Shown: positions 35,601 through 47,700 of the stretch, one piece after another | How the letters are laid out: every line of letters starts with the position of its first letter | How positions within the stretch are numbered: the first letter of the stretch is position 1 | Assembly: GCA_007833815.1 (NCBI GenBank) | Contig: CP033464.1 | Span: 3,342,001 to 3,406,000, forward strand | Length of the DNA stretch: 64,000 nt | From: Brevibacillus laterosporus | Lineage (GTDB): Bacteria > Bacillota > Bacilli > Brevibacillales > Brevibacillaceae | Direction: 5' to 3' | Translations under genes and position numbers: made by a program | The notes under the pieces: model-generated | What the model was told of the DNA's origin: nothing | Seen by the model: the letters and a program-made list of their open reading frames with translations, nothing else | Databases searched by the model: none

Positions 35601-38600
35601 CTTTTTAGAGGAATCTTGGAAAGCATTAGAAGACGCTGGGTACGCGGGCACGGGAGTTCAAGGGAAGAAGTGTGGAGTTTATGTAGGATGTAGTGGTAAA
35701 GACTATCAAAATTTATTCGAGGATCAGCCCCCCGCCACTTCTTTTTGGGGAAATGCTGCTTCCATCATCCCAGCACGTATCGCTTACTATTTGGATTTAC
35801 AGGGACCAGCGATAGCTGTAGATACTGCGTGTTCTAGTTCATTGGTTGCCATCCATCTTGCTTGTCAAAGTCTCTGGACGAAAGAAACAGAAATGGCACT
35901 AGCAGGCGGTGTATTCCTGCAATCTACCCCTACTTTTTACTTGGAATCGAATCGAGCGGGAATGTTATCTCCTACAGGCCGTTGCCACACATTTGACGAA
36001 CGTGCAGATGGTTTTGTTCCTGGAGAAGGGGCTGGGGTGATCGTGCTTAAACGTCTTACTGATGCGATAGCTGACGGAGATCATATATATGGTGTGATTC
36101 GTGGATCTGGAATCAATCAAGATGGCAGTACAAATGGTATTACAGCACCGAGCGCCAAATCGCAAGAACGATTGGAACAAGAGGTGTATGATACTTTTCA
36201 CATTCACCCTCAACACATTCAAATGATAGAAGCCCATGGAACGGGGACGAAATTGGGTGATCCAATCGAATTTCAGGCATTGACGCGGGCATTTACGAAA
36301 TATACGGATGAGAAAAATTATTGTGCGATAGGATCGATAAAAAGCAATATGGGACATTTAGCATTTGCAGCAGGTGTTGCAGGGATGATTAAAATTTTGT
36401 TGTCTCTACAGCATAAGCAAATTCCATCAACCCTTCATTTTCAGAATGGCAATTCGAATATCGAATTTGAAGATAGTCCTTTTTATGTGAATACCGCGCT
36501 TACAGAATGGTCTGTGGAACCAAAACAAAAGCGTTGCGCGGCAATTAGCTCGTTTGGATTTAGTGGGACAAATGCACATATGGTTATTGAAGAAGCGCCG
36601 ATAAGAGAGATAACATATGCACCGAAACCAGGCTATTTACTCACACTATCTGCTCGTACAAAAGAACAATTACAGCAGCAAGTAGAACAATTGATACATT
36701 ATTGTGAAAAAGAGAAGCAGGTTGACTACGGTAACATGAGTTATACATTGCTGATGGGAAGAAAACATTTTAGTCACCGTTTAGCATTTGTTGTACACGA
36801 ACGGAATGAACTCGTACATGTCTTGAAAAGGTGGCTAGAAAAAGGAAAAGCGCCGGAGGTATACACTTCCATTCTAAATAAAAATGAGCAACGAGAACAA
36901 ATGGCATTGAAGCGCTATGGAAACGAATGTATACGAAATTTGAATGCAAATATGGCTGCAAATGATTATATCGAACAGTTGTCTATACTGGCATCTTTAT
37001 ATACACAAGGGTATGAATTAGATTTTGAACAGCTATTTTTATATCAAAATTATGCTAGAATCTCCCTTCCTACTTACCCATTTGCAAAGGAGCGTTACTG
37101 GGTGCCAGAAAGAGCAGTGGATTCTATCAAAAGTGTTATAAATGAAACGCCAGGAGAAGCTGATGAAATTCAACCATTTTTACAGCAAAATACATCCGAC
37201 ATACTAGAAGAAACGATCATTAGTGATATGTTAGCTGCAACTTCTGAAAAGCCCATGATGCTAGCACCTGTTTGGGAACCTGTACGATATGAGAAAAAAC
37301 AAATGATTCCTTCATTAGATGAAAGGCTCGTAATTATTGGAGGCAACCAAACAACTTGGAGTGAAATCAGAAATCAGTACCCTGAAGCACGTGTGCTCGC
37401 CATTCAAAGCTCACGTACGGTAGATGAAATCATTCAGGAAATGACACAACAAGGTCCGATCGATCATATTTTGTGGATTGCACCAGTAGAGGGACTATCA
37501 TCAGTAACAGATAATGCCGTCATAGAAGGGCAAGAAGCAGGTGTGATCTACCTATTTAAACTTATTAAAAATCTGCTAGCTCTTGGATACGATAGCAGAC
37601 AACTAGGCTGGACTGTGATAACAACACAAGCACAACCCATTCATAAATACGATGAAGTAAATCCTACCCATGCAAGTGTTCATGGACTTATGGGGACGTT
37701 GGCAAAGGAATATACGAATTGGAGCATCAGAGTCATCGATCTAGAGTCAACTGCTTCATGGCCAAGGATGGATTGGTTTACCTTACCGATTCATGCGGAA
37801 GGAAACCCATACGTCTACCGAGAGCAGCAATGGCATCGTCTGGAGCTTATGCCTGTGACGTATAACCAGCAGGAAGAAACGATGTATAAGAACGGAGGCG
37901 TATATGTCGTTATTGGCGGAGCTGGGGGGATTGGGGAAGTATGGAGTGAATACGTCATTCGCAGGTACGAGGCCAAGGTGATATGGATAGGAAGAAGGGA
38001 AATGGATGCTGATATCCAAGCGAAGATAGATCGACTAGCATCGATAGGACCCGCCCCTCGTTACATCATGGCGGATGCAACCGACCAAGAAGAGTTGTAT
38101 CGCGCTTATGAAGAAATCAAACAGCAATACGGTGAGCTTCATGGGGTTGTACATTCTGCTATCGTTCTGCTGGACAAGAGTCTAGCCAATATGGATGAGG
38201 AAAGATTTCGGGTAGGACTCGGTGTCAAAGTAGAGGTGAGTGTGAATATAGCGGAAGTATTCCAGCATGAGCCTCTTGATTTTGTTTTATTTTTCTCCTC
38301 GATGAATTCGTTTGTAAAAGCTGCGGGACAGAGCAACTATGTAGCGGGATGTACGTTTAAAGATGCCTTTGCAAGCCAGTTGGGCATAGAATGGCCATGT
38401 GCCGTGAAAGTCATGAACTGGGGGTATTGGGGAACGGTAGGAACAGTGGCGTCGGAAGAATACCAGAAACGGATGCACAGAAGAGGAATTGGTTCCATTG
38501 AGCCTCCAGAGGCGATGGAAGCAGTAGAAGCCCTTTTGACAGGCCCGATGAACCAATTGGCGTTCGCTAAAATGACAACATCTTCTACTTGGATAGATGT

Positions 38601-38631
38601 AAATTGGGAACATTCTTTTGTTATGATGTAA
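32632..38631 (+). CDS. PKS protein 2: cMT-ACP-ER-KS-KR
   Basis: 1999 residues. The C-methyltransferase (about 60-370) has ILEIGAGTGGTSSKVL, and the ACP has Ser459 in YGVDSIIAI. A medium-chain-reductase ER (about 565-895) has NFGDLLCLQG and TATGGVGLIAVSLAKHYGAE. These finish module 1, giving an alpha-methyl and a fully reduced beta carbon. KS2 (about 906-1330; Cys1067, EAHGTGT, NMGHLAFAAG) starts module 2. The KR at the C-terminus nearly duplicates the one in protein 1. Between KS2 and KR a short piece, IQPFLQQNTSD, resembles the first residues of a DH and looks like a deletion scar. GGAGAG lies six bases before the ATG. The ER after the ACP is an uncommon order. Confidence 0.92.
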   Translation: MKNDDQFDYVTKQLKDMDELLTKLLWEQCRRMGMFVPHSFDSTNIITTMGIIDLYKKWLDETITIFTKNGYLSFDGEKYTVMKNIPIEMTDSWKEWEQRKKEWLEDGNLKSQVVLVETMLGELPEILTGKRLATDAMFPHSSMTLVEGVYKNNLLADYFNEVLAEKVVAFVQERSSQSASTNKQIRILEIGAGTGGTSSKVLPKLKPYQSNIKEYCYTDLSLAFLRHGENEYGSDYPFLTYKIFNIEQPVANQSIDPNGYDLVIATNVVHATKNIRHALRNVKAAMKNNGLLLLNELADSSVFTHLTFGFLQGWWMYEDTALRIQGCPGLYPDKWTKVLKSEGFHSITFPVDVENDFKQQIICAKSDGITLQTQETNPCVAAVDNSQDVGKTQFAPSEHHQNGPAMKSKGAMINHIDVTDQMVEDHLTHIIRESICEELKMNEAMIQNDRSFSEYGVDSIIAIQLIQLINKRCHTRLQTTVVFDYNNVNQLVHYMIKEYRPTLVALLEEKTPVDVSSSSMLKKTEATQTGPQKNKSANEKGLKDRDSLKAAIDQSSLHSSLVKNRATFHKVLIETPGSTEDIQIVESDIPELKVDEVRIAVRAFSLNFGDLLCLQGLYPTMPPYPFTPGFESSGVVVEVGSAVSSLRLGDEVIYSGGEHLAGQASLLTCKAANVFPKPSSLSFEEACSLPVVSMTMIAAFRKAQLKKGEKILIQTATGGVGLIAVSLAKHYGAEIYATASSEHKLEYLRQVDVPHVINYVESDFEQEIHRLTNGKGVDVVINTLAGDAIQKGLGCLARGGRYIEIAMTALKSARTIDLSILNNNQAFYSIDLRKLGIEQPDVLRDYWNEMLRLIKNNIIQPTIYKVFSFDDIKQAYQCMENRENIGKIVVQIPKRYQYKIAPTVEREPIAIIGMSGRFAKSRTVHELWEHLSKGNDLMEEVSRWDLSKYYEDGVSYCNQGSFVDNIDQFDPLFFNISGAEAIYMDPQQRIFLEESWKALEDAGYAGTGVQGKKCGVYVGCSGKDYQNLFEDQPPATSFWGNAASIIPARIAYYLDLQGPAIAVDTACSSSLVAIHLACQSLWTKETEMALAGGVFLQSTPTFYLESNRAGMLSPTGRCHTFDERADGFVPGEGAGVIVLKRLTDAIADGDHIYGVIRGSGINQDGSTNGITAPSAKSQERLEQEVYDTFHIHPQHIQMIEAHGTGTKLGDPIEFQALTRAFTKYTDEKNYCAIGSIKSNMGHLAFAAGVAGMIKILLSLQHKQIPSTLHFQNGNSNIEFEDSPFYVNTALTEWSVEPKQKRCAAISSFGFSGTNAHMVIEEAPIREITYAPKPGYLLTLSARTKEQLQQQVEQLIHYCEKEKQVDYGNMSYTLLMGRKHFSHRLAFVVHERNELVHVLKRWLEKGKAPEVYTSILNKNEQREQMALKRYGNECIRNLNANMAANDYIEQLSILASLYTQGYELDFEQLFLYQNYARISLPTYPFAKERYWVPERAVDSIKSVINETPGEADEIQPFLQQNTSDILEETIISDMLAATSEKPMMLAPVWEPVRYEKKQMIPSLDERLVIIGGNQTTWSEIRNQYPEARVLAIQSSRTVDEIIQEMTQQGPIDHILWIAPVEGLSSVTDNAVIEGQEAGVIYLFKLIKNLLALGYDSRQLGWTVITTQAQPIHKYDEVNPTHASVHGLMGTLAKEYTNWSIRVIDLESTASWPRMDWFTLPIHAEGNPYVYREQQWHRLELMPVTYNQQEETMYKNGGVYVVIGGAGGIGEVWSEYVIRRYEAKVIWIGRREMDADIQAKIDRLASIGPAPRYIMADATDQEELYRAYEEIKQQYGELHGVVHSAIVLLDKSLANMDEERFRVGLGVKVEVSVNIAEVFQHEPLDFVLFFSSMNSFVKAAGQSNYVAGCTFKDAFASQLGIEWPCAVKVMNWGYWGTVGTVASEEYQKRMHRRGIGSIEPPEAMEAVEALLTGPMNQLAFAKMTTSSTWIDVNWEHSFVMM
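37417..38604 (+). repeat. Direct repeat copy 2 (KR coding region)
   Basis: This is the partner of 31371-32558, at a constant offset of 6,046 bases. Most visible differences are single-base changes, many at third codon positions, which suggests recent duplication or gene conversion. Confidence 0.9.
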
Positions 38632-38702
38632 AAAAATAGTTATATTGCTAAAAAATACTGATTTGTCTAGTTTATTGAATCTAGATGTGTGGAGAGATGA
38701 AC

Positions 38703-41700
38703 ATGCAAAAGTACAAACATAAAGATATATCGGAAGAAAAGCAACGAATGGAAGCAATGAATGAACTATTCATGAAGGTACTATTGGTTCAATTGTCATC
38801 GATCGGATCGTTTACAAGTAAGAATTCGTCCCCCTCTAGTTTTCAAGCAAAAATGGAATTGCCGGATTTTTATAACAAATGGTTAGAAGTAAGCTTCGAT
38901 TTTTTGATACAGGAACACTATATCAAACAAGATGGAGAAACATACCACATATGTAATCAAGCCTTAATAGACCAGGATATGATATGGAAAGAGTGGGAAA
39001 TCAAGAAGATCGAATGGCTTGAGGATAGTAATACGAGGGCCAAAGTAGTTTTAGCTGAAACCATGCTACGTGCTTTACCAGATATTCTTACTGGAAAAAG
39101 AAAAGCTACAGAGATTATGTTTCCTGATTCCTCTATGCAATTAGTTGAGGGAATCTATAAATATAATAAGCTTGCAGATTACTTCAATAATGTGCTAGCT
39201 GATACAGTAATTTCCTATGTACAGAATCGGTTAGATAGTAATGCAAACAGTAAGCTTCGCATAGTAGAGATTGGGGCAGGCACGGGAGGTACAAGCGCAA
39301 CGGTTTTGCAGAAATTGACACCCTATCACGACCATATTCAAGAATACTGCTATACGGATATTTCTAAAGCATTTCTTATGCATGGAGCCAAAGAATATGG
39401 TACTAGTAATCCTTTTTTAACCTATAACATGTTAAATATAAACGAAACGATTACAAAGCAAAATATGGATGTAGGTGGGTATGATGTGGTCATCGCGGCA
39501 AATGTACTGCATGCAACGCCAAACATCCATCAGACCATAAGACATGCCAAAACGCTGTTGAAGAGAAACGGAATCATTGTCGTAAATGAAATAACAGAGA
39601 AGACGTTGTTTAATCATCTCACATTTGGGCTTTTAGAGGGCTGGTGGTTGTATGAAGATCCTGCACTTCGCATCCCGGGCTGCCCTGGGTTATGTGCAAA
39701 AGGATGGGAAAAAGCATTAACAGTAGAAGGCTTTACATCTGTCTCATTTCCAGCCGTAGATGCCGAGGAGCTAGGCCAACAAATTATCATTGCCAAAAGT
39801 GATGGGCTCATACGTCAAAAACAAGACATTCAAAAAAATAGCATCAAAGATAATAAAAGAAGTGAGATAAAGAAGACAATATCAAGTCCAAAGAGTATTG
39901 AATCCATAGATAATCAAATGATAGAACAAAAAATTCTTGATCATATTACGAACATTATTATTCAAAAGATATCAGAATCGTTACTTGTGGATATTCAAAT
40001 GATCAGTCAAAATGAATCATTTTCTGATTACGGTGTAGATTCAATTACAGGAGTAAAGCTCGTACAAGTTATTAATGAAGCGTTGAATATTAAGCTAGAT
40101 ACGACTACTTTATTTGACTACAGTTCCGTCACTCAATTGGCATCGCATATTATTTCTGAGTATAAAAGTATCATCATGCAACAGTTATTTCAGAATGTGG
40201 AACAAAAGAGTGTGTCGCAAAATAAGACTCTGGCAAAAGAACAGAAAAATTCAGAGCCTATTTCTTCTACGTCTGTTTCAAAAACGAGGATCGAATCCGA
40301 AATCAATATAGCCATTATTGGAATGAGCGGACGGTTTGCAAAATCAGAAACAGTCCATGATTTGTGGGAGCATCTATCTCGTGGAAACGATTTAATTGAA
40401 GAAGTGTCTCGCTGGGATCTATCTACGTATTACAAGCAGGGTGCAAGCTATTGTAATCAGGGTAGCTTTGTAGATGATATCGAGCAGTTTGATCCCCTCT
40501 TTTTCAATATTTCGGGTACTGAGGCTGAATATATGGACCCACAGCAACGAATCTTTTTAGAAGAATCGTGGAAAGCCTTAGAGGATGCGGGTTATGCTGG
40601 GGCAGGTGTTCAAGGAAAAAAATGCGGTATATACGTAGGATGCGGTGGAATTAATTACCAAAATATACTTGGAGAAAATCCACCACCACAGGCTTTCTGG
40701 GGTACTGCTAACTCAATCATTCCTGCGCGTATTGCATACTACTTGGATTTACAAGGTCCGGCAATTGCTGTAGATACGGCATGCTCTAGTTCACTCGTAG
40801 CTATTCATCTAGCTTGTCAAAGCCTATGGGCCAAAGAAACAGAGATGGCCTTAGCGGGTGGTGTATTTATACAATCGACCCCTGAAATCTATAGATTTAC
40901 AAATCGTGCGGGAATGCTATCTCCTACTGGTCGCTGTCATACGTTTGATGAACGTGCGGATGGTTTCGTACTGGGAGAGGGAGCTGGGGTGGTTGTGCTT
41001 AAACGTCTTTCAGATGCGATAGCTGACGGGGATCATATTTATGGTGTAATTCGCGGCTCAGCTATTAATCAAGATGGGACTACCAATGGTATTACAGCAC
41101 CGAGCGCTAAGTCGCAAGAACGATTAGAGCAAGAGGTGTATGATACTTTTCAGATTGACCCACAGCACATTCAAATGGTCGAAGCTCATGGTACAGGGAC
41201 AAAACTTGGTGACCCAATTGAATATAAGGCTTTGACCCGTGCATTCAACAAATATTCGAATGAGAAAAATTATTGTGCAATCGGATCGATAAAAAGCAAT
41301 ATTGGACATTTAACTTTTGCCGCAGGGGTCGCAGGACTTATTAAAATTTTGTTGTCTTTACAACATAAACAAATTCCACCAACCCTGCATTATGAAAAAG
41401 GTAATTCGAATATTGAATTTGAAGATAGCCCCTTTTATGTAAATACTGAACTTACTGAATGGTCTGTAGAACCGAACATGAAGCGCTGCGCGGCAATCAG
41501 CTCCTTTGGATTTAGTGGGACAAATGCACACATGGTTATTGAAGAAGCACCATTACTTAGCAAACCTACTACACCAAAACCAGGTTATTTAATCACCTTA
41601 TCTGCTCGTACACTGGATCAATTACACCAGCAAGTGGAACGGTTGATACAGTATTGTGAAACAGAGCGTCAGATCGATTATGGCAATATGAGTTACACAT

Positions 41701-44700
41701 TAATCATGGGAAGAAAACACTTTAATCACCGCTTCGCGTGTGTCGTTCATGAGCGAAATGAACTCGTGAATGTCTTGAAAACATGGCTAGAAAAAGGGGA
41801 AGCGCCAGATGTATATGCTTCTGCTTTAAGTAAAAAGGGGCAACAAGAACAAATTGCAATGAAACAATATGGAAACGAGTGTATTCGAAATGTAAATGAT
41901 GAAACAGATGCAAATGTTTATGTAGAACGCTTGTCTACACTTGCATCTCTGTATACACAAGGGTATGAACTGGAATTTGAGAAAATGTTCTCACAGCACC
42001 ATTATTCGAGAATACCTCTTCCAACCTATCCATTCGCAAAAGAACGCTATTGGATACCCGAGGCAGAGTATCATCCTTTCAGCAACAAGCATCAGGAGGA
42101 ATTTTCAGCATCGATTAACGAGATTCATCCTATGTTACATCAGAATACATCTGATTTATTCGAAATCAGGTTCAGTACTACGCTTACCGGTAAGGAGTTT
42201 TTTCTAGAGGACCAAATTAACAACGGTTGCAAAGTACTACCTGGTGTAGCGCAATTGGAAATGGCACGTATTGCAGTTGAAAAAGCAATAGGTAGCAAGG
42301 GGTACGATCAAGCAACTGTCCAACTCCAAAATATTGTTTGGACGAACCCGATTTGCATAGAGGAACAACCAAAACAGGTGCATATTGGATTATTCCTAGA
42401 AGATGATGGTGAGGTAAGCTTTGAGATTTATAGTGATCTTGATGAAGGTAGAGACGAAATTGTTGTACATAGTCAGGGCAGGGCTGTATACAACGATAAG
42501 ACACAGGAGTCTCTCATAGATTTGCCTACTCTGTTAGCAGAATGCAATCAAAGAATCTTGACGACTAACGATTTTTATACATCTTGGGAAGAGAAGGGAG
42601 AAATTTACGGAAAAAGCCTTCAAGGAATCGAACAAATGTATGTAGGCAAAGGTCAGGTATTGGCACGATTATCATTCCCATCTGATGGAATGGGTTTCGA
42701 GGGCCAATATGTATTACATCCAAGTGTAATGGATGCTGCATTACAGATATCTCTTATGTTTCCTACGGTTGCACAGGTAGTAACAAACGTTTTCCTCAAG
42801 GAAGCTATACCAGTTACCCTAGAAAAAATAGAAGTTCTACGATCGTGTTCAACAAGAATGTGGTCTCGTGTGCGATCCAGTGAAGCTTGCATGGTTGATA
42901 ATGAAACGCTAAAAGTTGATATTGATCTGATTGATGATAACGGCTTGGTTTGCATACGTATGATTGGACTTATGTTAACAGCGTTGGAAACAGAAGGCCA
43001 TTCCGTACAAGGACAGGAACAAATAGGTAGGATATCGCTTGAACCAGTTTGGAGGGAACAAGCGATTATTCAAAAGGAGATCATACCGAGTTACCACAAG
43101 CATATCGTCATGCTCTGCGAACCTTTTGAAGCGCTACAGGGGCATATGGCAGCACAAACAAATGAAGTCACTTTTATTTGTCTGCGTTCGGAAGCTAGTA
43201 GGATAGAGCAACGATTCGAAGCTTATGCAGTTCAAGCTTTTGAAACAGTGCAACAGATCATCCGATCTAAACCAAATACCCATGTATTGCTTCAAATTGT
43301 AGGTTCACATCAAGGAGAACAGCAGGTTTTTTCAGGACTGGTAGGACTATTAAAAACAGCAAGACTGGAAAATCCAAAACTCATTGGACAAATGATTGAA
43401 GTAGATCAGGAAGATGAACAAACAGAACTGATCGAAAAAATAATGAACAACAAACAAAGTCCAGAGGATATTCATATTCGATATGTCAAAGGAAAACGAC
43501 AGGTAGCAAGTTGGAATGAAATGGAAATTTTAAAGCAAAATGTTACGATTCCTTGGAAAGATGGGGGAGTCTACCTTATTACAGGTGGAGCTGGTGGGCT
43601 AGGACTTATTTTTGCAGAAGAAATTGCGCGTAAGATAAGAAATGGAACCTTGCTTCTTACGGGTCGATCTGAATTGAGTGGGGAGAAGCTAGCAAAGCTG
43701 AAGGAACTGCAAACATTGGATGCTAGAATCATCTATAAGCAAGTTGACATAACGAGAAAAGATGCAGTGGATCATTTAGTTAAACGATTGATACAAGAAT
43801 TTGGAAGCTTGAATGGGATTATTCATAGTGCTGGAATCATTCAGGATAATTTTATTTTAAAGAAAAGCGTTGAAGAAGTAAAAAATGTCTTGGCTCCTAA
43901 AGTAGCTGGTTCCATTTACTTGGATGAAGCTACCAAAGACCTACATTTGGATTTTTTCCTTTTCTTCTCATCAATGTCGGGAGCAATAGGTAATCCAGGG
44001 CAAGCAGATTATGCTATGGGTAATGCATTTATGGATTGCTATGCTGAGTATCGAAATCATTTGGTCAATGTAAATGAACGCAAAGGCCAAACATTCTCCA
44101 TTAACTGGCCGCTTTGGAAAGAAGGCGGCATGCATGTTCACCTAGAAACGGAAAAGATGCTACTGCAAAGTACTGGTATGATTGGAATTGAAACCAAAAC
44201 AGGCATTGAGAATATATACCAAATGTTTACATCTAAGAAGAATAGATTGGTGCTCATGGAGGGGAATTTGCCAAAGCTACGATCTTATTTCGTAACGAAG
44301 GAAATGAAAAAAGAGAAACCTTCCTTAGAACAAACTGTTATCCAAGTCGATCTGGATACATTAGAAGAAAAAACGATGACCAAATTTAGAAGAATGCTGG
44401 GTGAACAATTAAAGCTGAGCATTGATCAAATTGATGCTTCGGAGTCTTTAGATCGATATGGAATTGATTCACTTGTCATCATTGAATTGAATCAAAAGCT
44501 TGAACGTATTTTTGGAGAATGCTCCAAAACAATTTTCTACGAGTATCAAACAATAGAGGAATTAACTAAATATTTTACACTCCATTTCCGAGAACAGTGT
44601 ATGGAATGGACAGGGCTAACACAGGAAATGAAAGTAGGTGCTCAGGTACCTGAAGTAAATCATGGGGTGAAAAAAGAATTACCCACTCCGGTTTCTAGTA

Positions 44701-47700
44701 TAAGAAAAAAACAATTTTCTCGTCACGTACCAGTGAATCAGATACAACAAAATCAACGTGAACCGATTGCGATCATTGGAATGAGTGGACACTATCCACA
44801 GGCAAGCAACCTTCAACAATATTGGAACAATCTTGCACAAGGGAAGGATTGTATTGTAGAAATTCCGGAAGAACGCTGGTCGACAGAAAATTTCTATGAT
44901 GCTGATCGAAAAGAAGCTTTTGCGAAAGGGAAAAGCTATAGCAAGTGGGGCGGTTTTATACAAGATTTTGCAAGCTTTGATCCCTTATTTTTTTCTATTT
45001 CACCTCGTGAAGCGATGAATATGGATCCGCAGGAACGTTTATTCATTCAGTCTTGTTGGGAAGCCTTAGAGGATGCGGGGTACACGAAGGAACAACTAAC
45101 TGTGCAACATAAGGGACGAGTGGGTGTTTTTGCTGGCATCACGAAAACAGGTTTTCAGTTATACGGTCCGCAGTTATGGAAAGAGGGAGAGGAGTTGTTC
45201 CCTTATACCTCGTTTAGTTCGATTGCGAATCGAGTTTCTTATTTGCTTAACCTGAGGGGCCCAAGTATGCCAATTGATACGATGTGTTCTTCCTCTCTTA
45301 CAGCCATACATGAAGCTTGCGAACATATCCGTCATGGGGAATGTGAAATGGCTATAGTTGGTGGAGTCAATTTATATTTACATCCATCTAATTATGTTCA
45401 ATTATGCGGGCAACAAATGCTTTCAGCTGAGGGCAAATGCAAAAGCTTCGGACAAGCTGCTGATGGTTTTGTTCCTGGTGAAGGTGTAGGGTCATTCCTA
45501 TTAAAACCTCTCTCAAAGGCGATGGAAGATGGAGATCATATTCATGCTTTAATTCGTGCAACGAGTATTAATCATGGAGGGAAAACAAATGGGTATACAG
45601 TGCCAAATCCAGTAGCACAAGGTGAACTCGTTCGAGAAGCAATAGAGAGAGCAGGGATAAATGCTCGCACCATTAGTTATATAGAAGCGCATGGAACAGG
45701 AACGGAATTAGGCGATCCTATTGAAATAACAGGGCTCAATCAGGCCTTTGGAAAAGATACACAAGATACGAATTTTTGTGCAATTGGTTCTGTTAAGAGT
45801 AATATTGGTCATTTGGAAGCTGCTGCAGGTATTGCAGGATTAACTAAAATTGTTCTCCAGATGAAGCACCAGAAGCTTGCGCCAAGTTTACATGCTAAGG
45901 AATTAAATCCGAATATCAATTTTGCTAAAACTCCTTTTGCTGTTCAACAAGAGCTTACGGAATGGAAAAGACCTGTAGTGGAAATAAATGGAATAATAAG
46001 AGAGTGTCCAAGAATTGCAGGCATATCATCCTTTGGTGCTGGAGGAGCGAATGCTCACGTAATCGTGGAAGAATTTATTTCAAGTGATGAAGTACAATCT
46101 ACTATTTCTCATCAAAAGAGCCCGGTAATTATTGTTCTCTCTGCCAAAAATGAAGATCGTCTTAAGGACCAAGCGAAACAATTGTTAGTTACAATTCAGG
46201 AGCAAAACTATTCTGATCGTGATTTAGAAAGTATGGCGTATACATTTCAAGTAGGAAGAGAAGCCATGGAAGAACGGGTAGGAATGATTGTAAGTTCTAT
46301 GAAGGACTTAGAAGAGAAGATACGAGGATATATTAATGATCAAGTAAATTTGGAAGATGTGTATCAGGGGCAAGTGAAAAGAAATAAAGAGACTGTATCA
46401 ATCTTCCTTGCAGATGAAGAATTGCAAGAGGCTATTCAAAAGTGGATCGAGCGTAAAAAATATTCCAAATTGCTTCACTTATGGGTCAAGGGATTGAGTT
46501 TCGACTGGAACAAATTATATGGGAAGAACAAGCCACGTCGGATGAGTTTACCCACGTATCCCTTTGCGAAAGAACGATATTGGATTCCTCAATCTGGAGA
46601 TGGTATAACACCTGAAGCTGTAATAGCTCCCAGAGAGTCTAATCATGATAATAAAATACAATCACGTAAAAATTGCTTTGTTAAAAAACAGTGGCAATCC
46701 TTTTCAACGGATGGAACCAAAGAATTAAAGGGAACGATTGGTATTTTGACAACGAGTGCAACGGAGCAGTTAGCAAAGTATGTTTCTGAACGTATTGCTA
46801 ATACTCGGATGATGAATGTGCATACGCTGAAACCACACTCAAGTCATTCAGAAGAGGAATGGAAAAAGTATGCAGGTATTATTGATGTAACTGGATGTGG
46901 CTCTGAAGATTCGGCGGATCAGCATTGGATATCCACTCTCCAAAACCTAATTGGAGTAGGGAAAAGAGATGACATGATGCTTTTATGTGTCACAAAAGGG
47001 CTAGAATCCCTTAAAAATGATTCCGTAAATTTGGCTGGAGCTTCACGTGTTGGATTGTACCGTACATTGCAAAGTGAATACAGCCAGGTTCGTTCCAGAC
47101 ATATGGATATAGAGAGGCATCTTGAAGATTCTATACTTGCAGAACAAATTGTTTCGGAATTTTTTGCACAAAGTCAGGATGTAGAGGTTTGTTACCGTGA
47201 TGGGCAACGTTACCGAGCTTATCTTGATGTAATAGAAGATGAAATAGACATAAAGGGTCAAAAACAGGTGTTCCCTCATTCACATGTGCTATGGATTACA
47301 GGAGGAACTAGAGGGCTCGGATTATTATGTGCCAAACATTTTGTCGAAAATTATGGTGTTACTCGTATTGTTTTAACGGGGCGAGAGGTACTGCCGCCAC
47401 GTGAAGAATGGGAGTTATACAAGGAACATCATTCATCTACAGCTCAAAAAATCAGATCTATTGAACAATTGGAACGTCTAGGAGCTCACATTCAAGTATT
47501 GTCTGTTTCCTTATCGGATGAGGATGAAGTGCGAAAAAGCATGGAACATATTAAGCTTTCCATGGGTCCGATTGGTGGAGTCATTCATTGTGCAGGTTCT
47601 GTAGATATGGAAAATCCTGCATTTATACGGAAGTCATCTGAAACGATCAAAAAAGTGATGGAACCTAAGATTCAAGGTCTAAACGTAATATATCAAAGCG

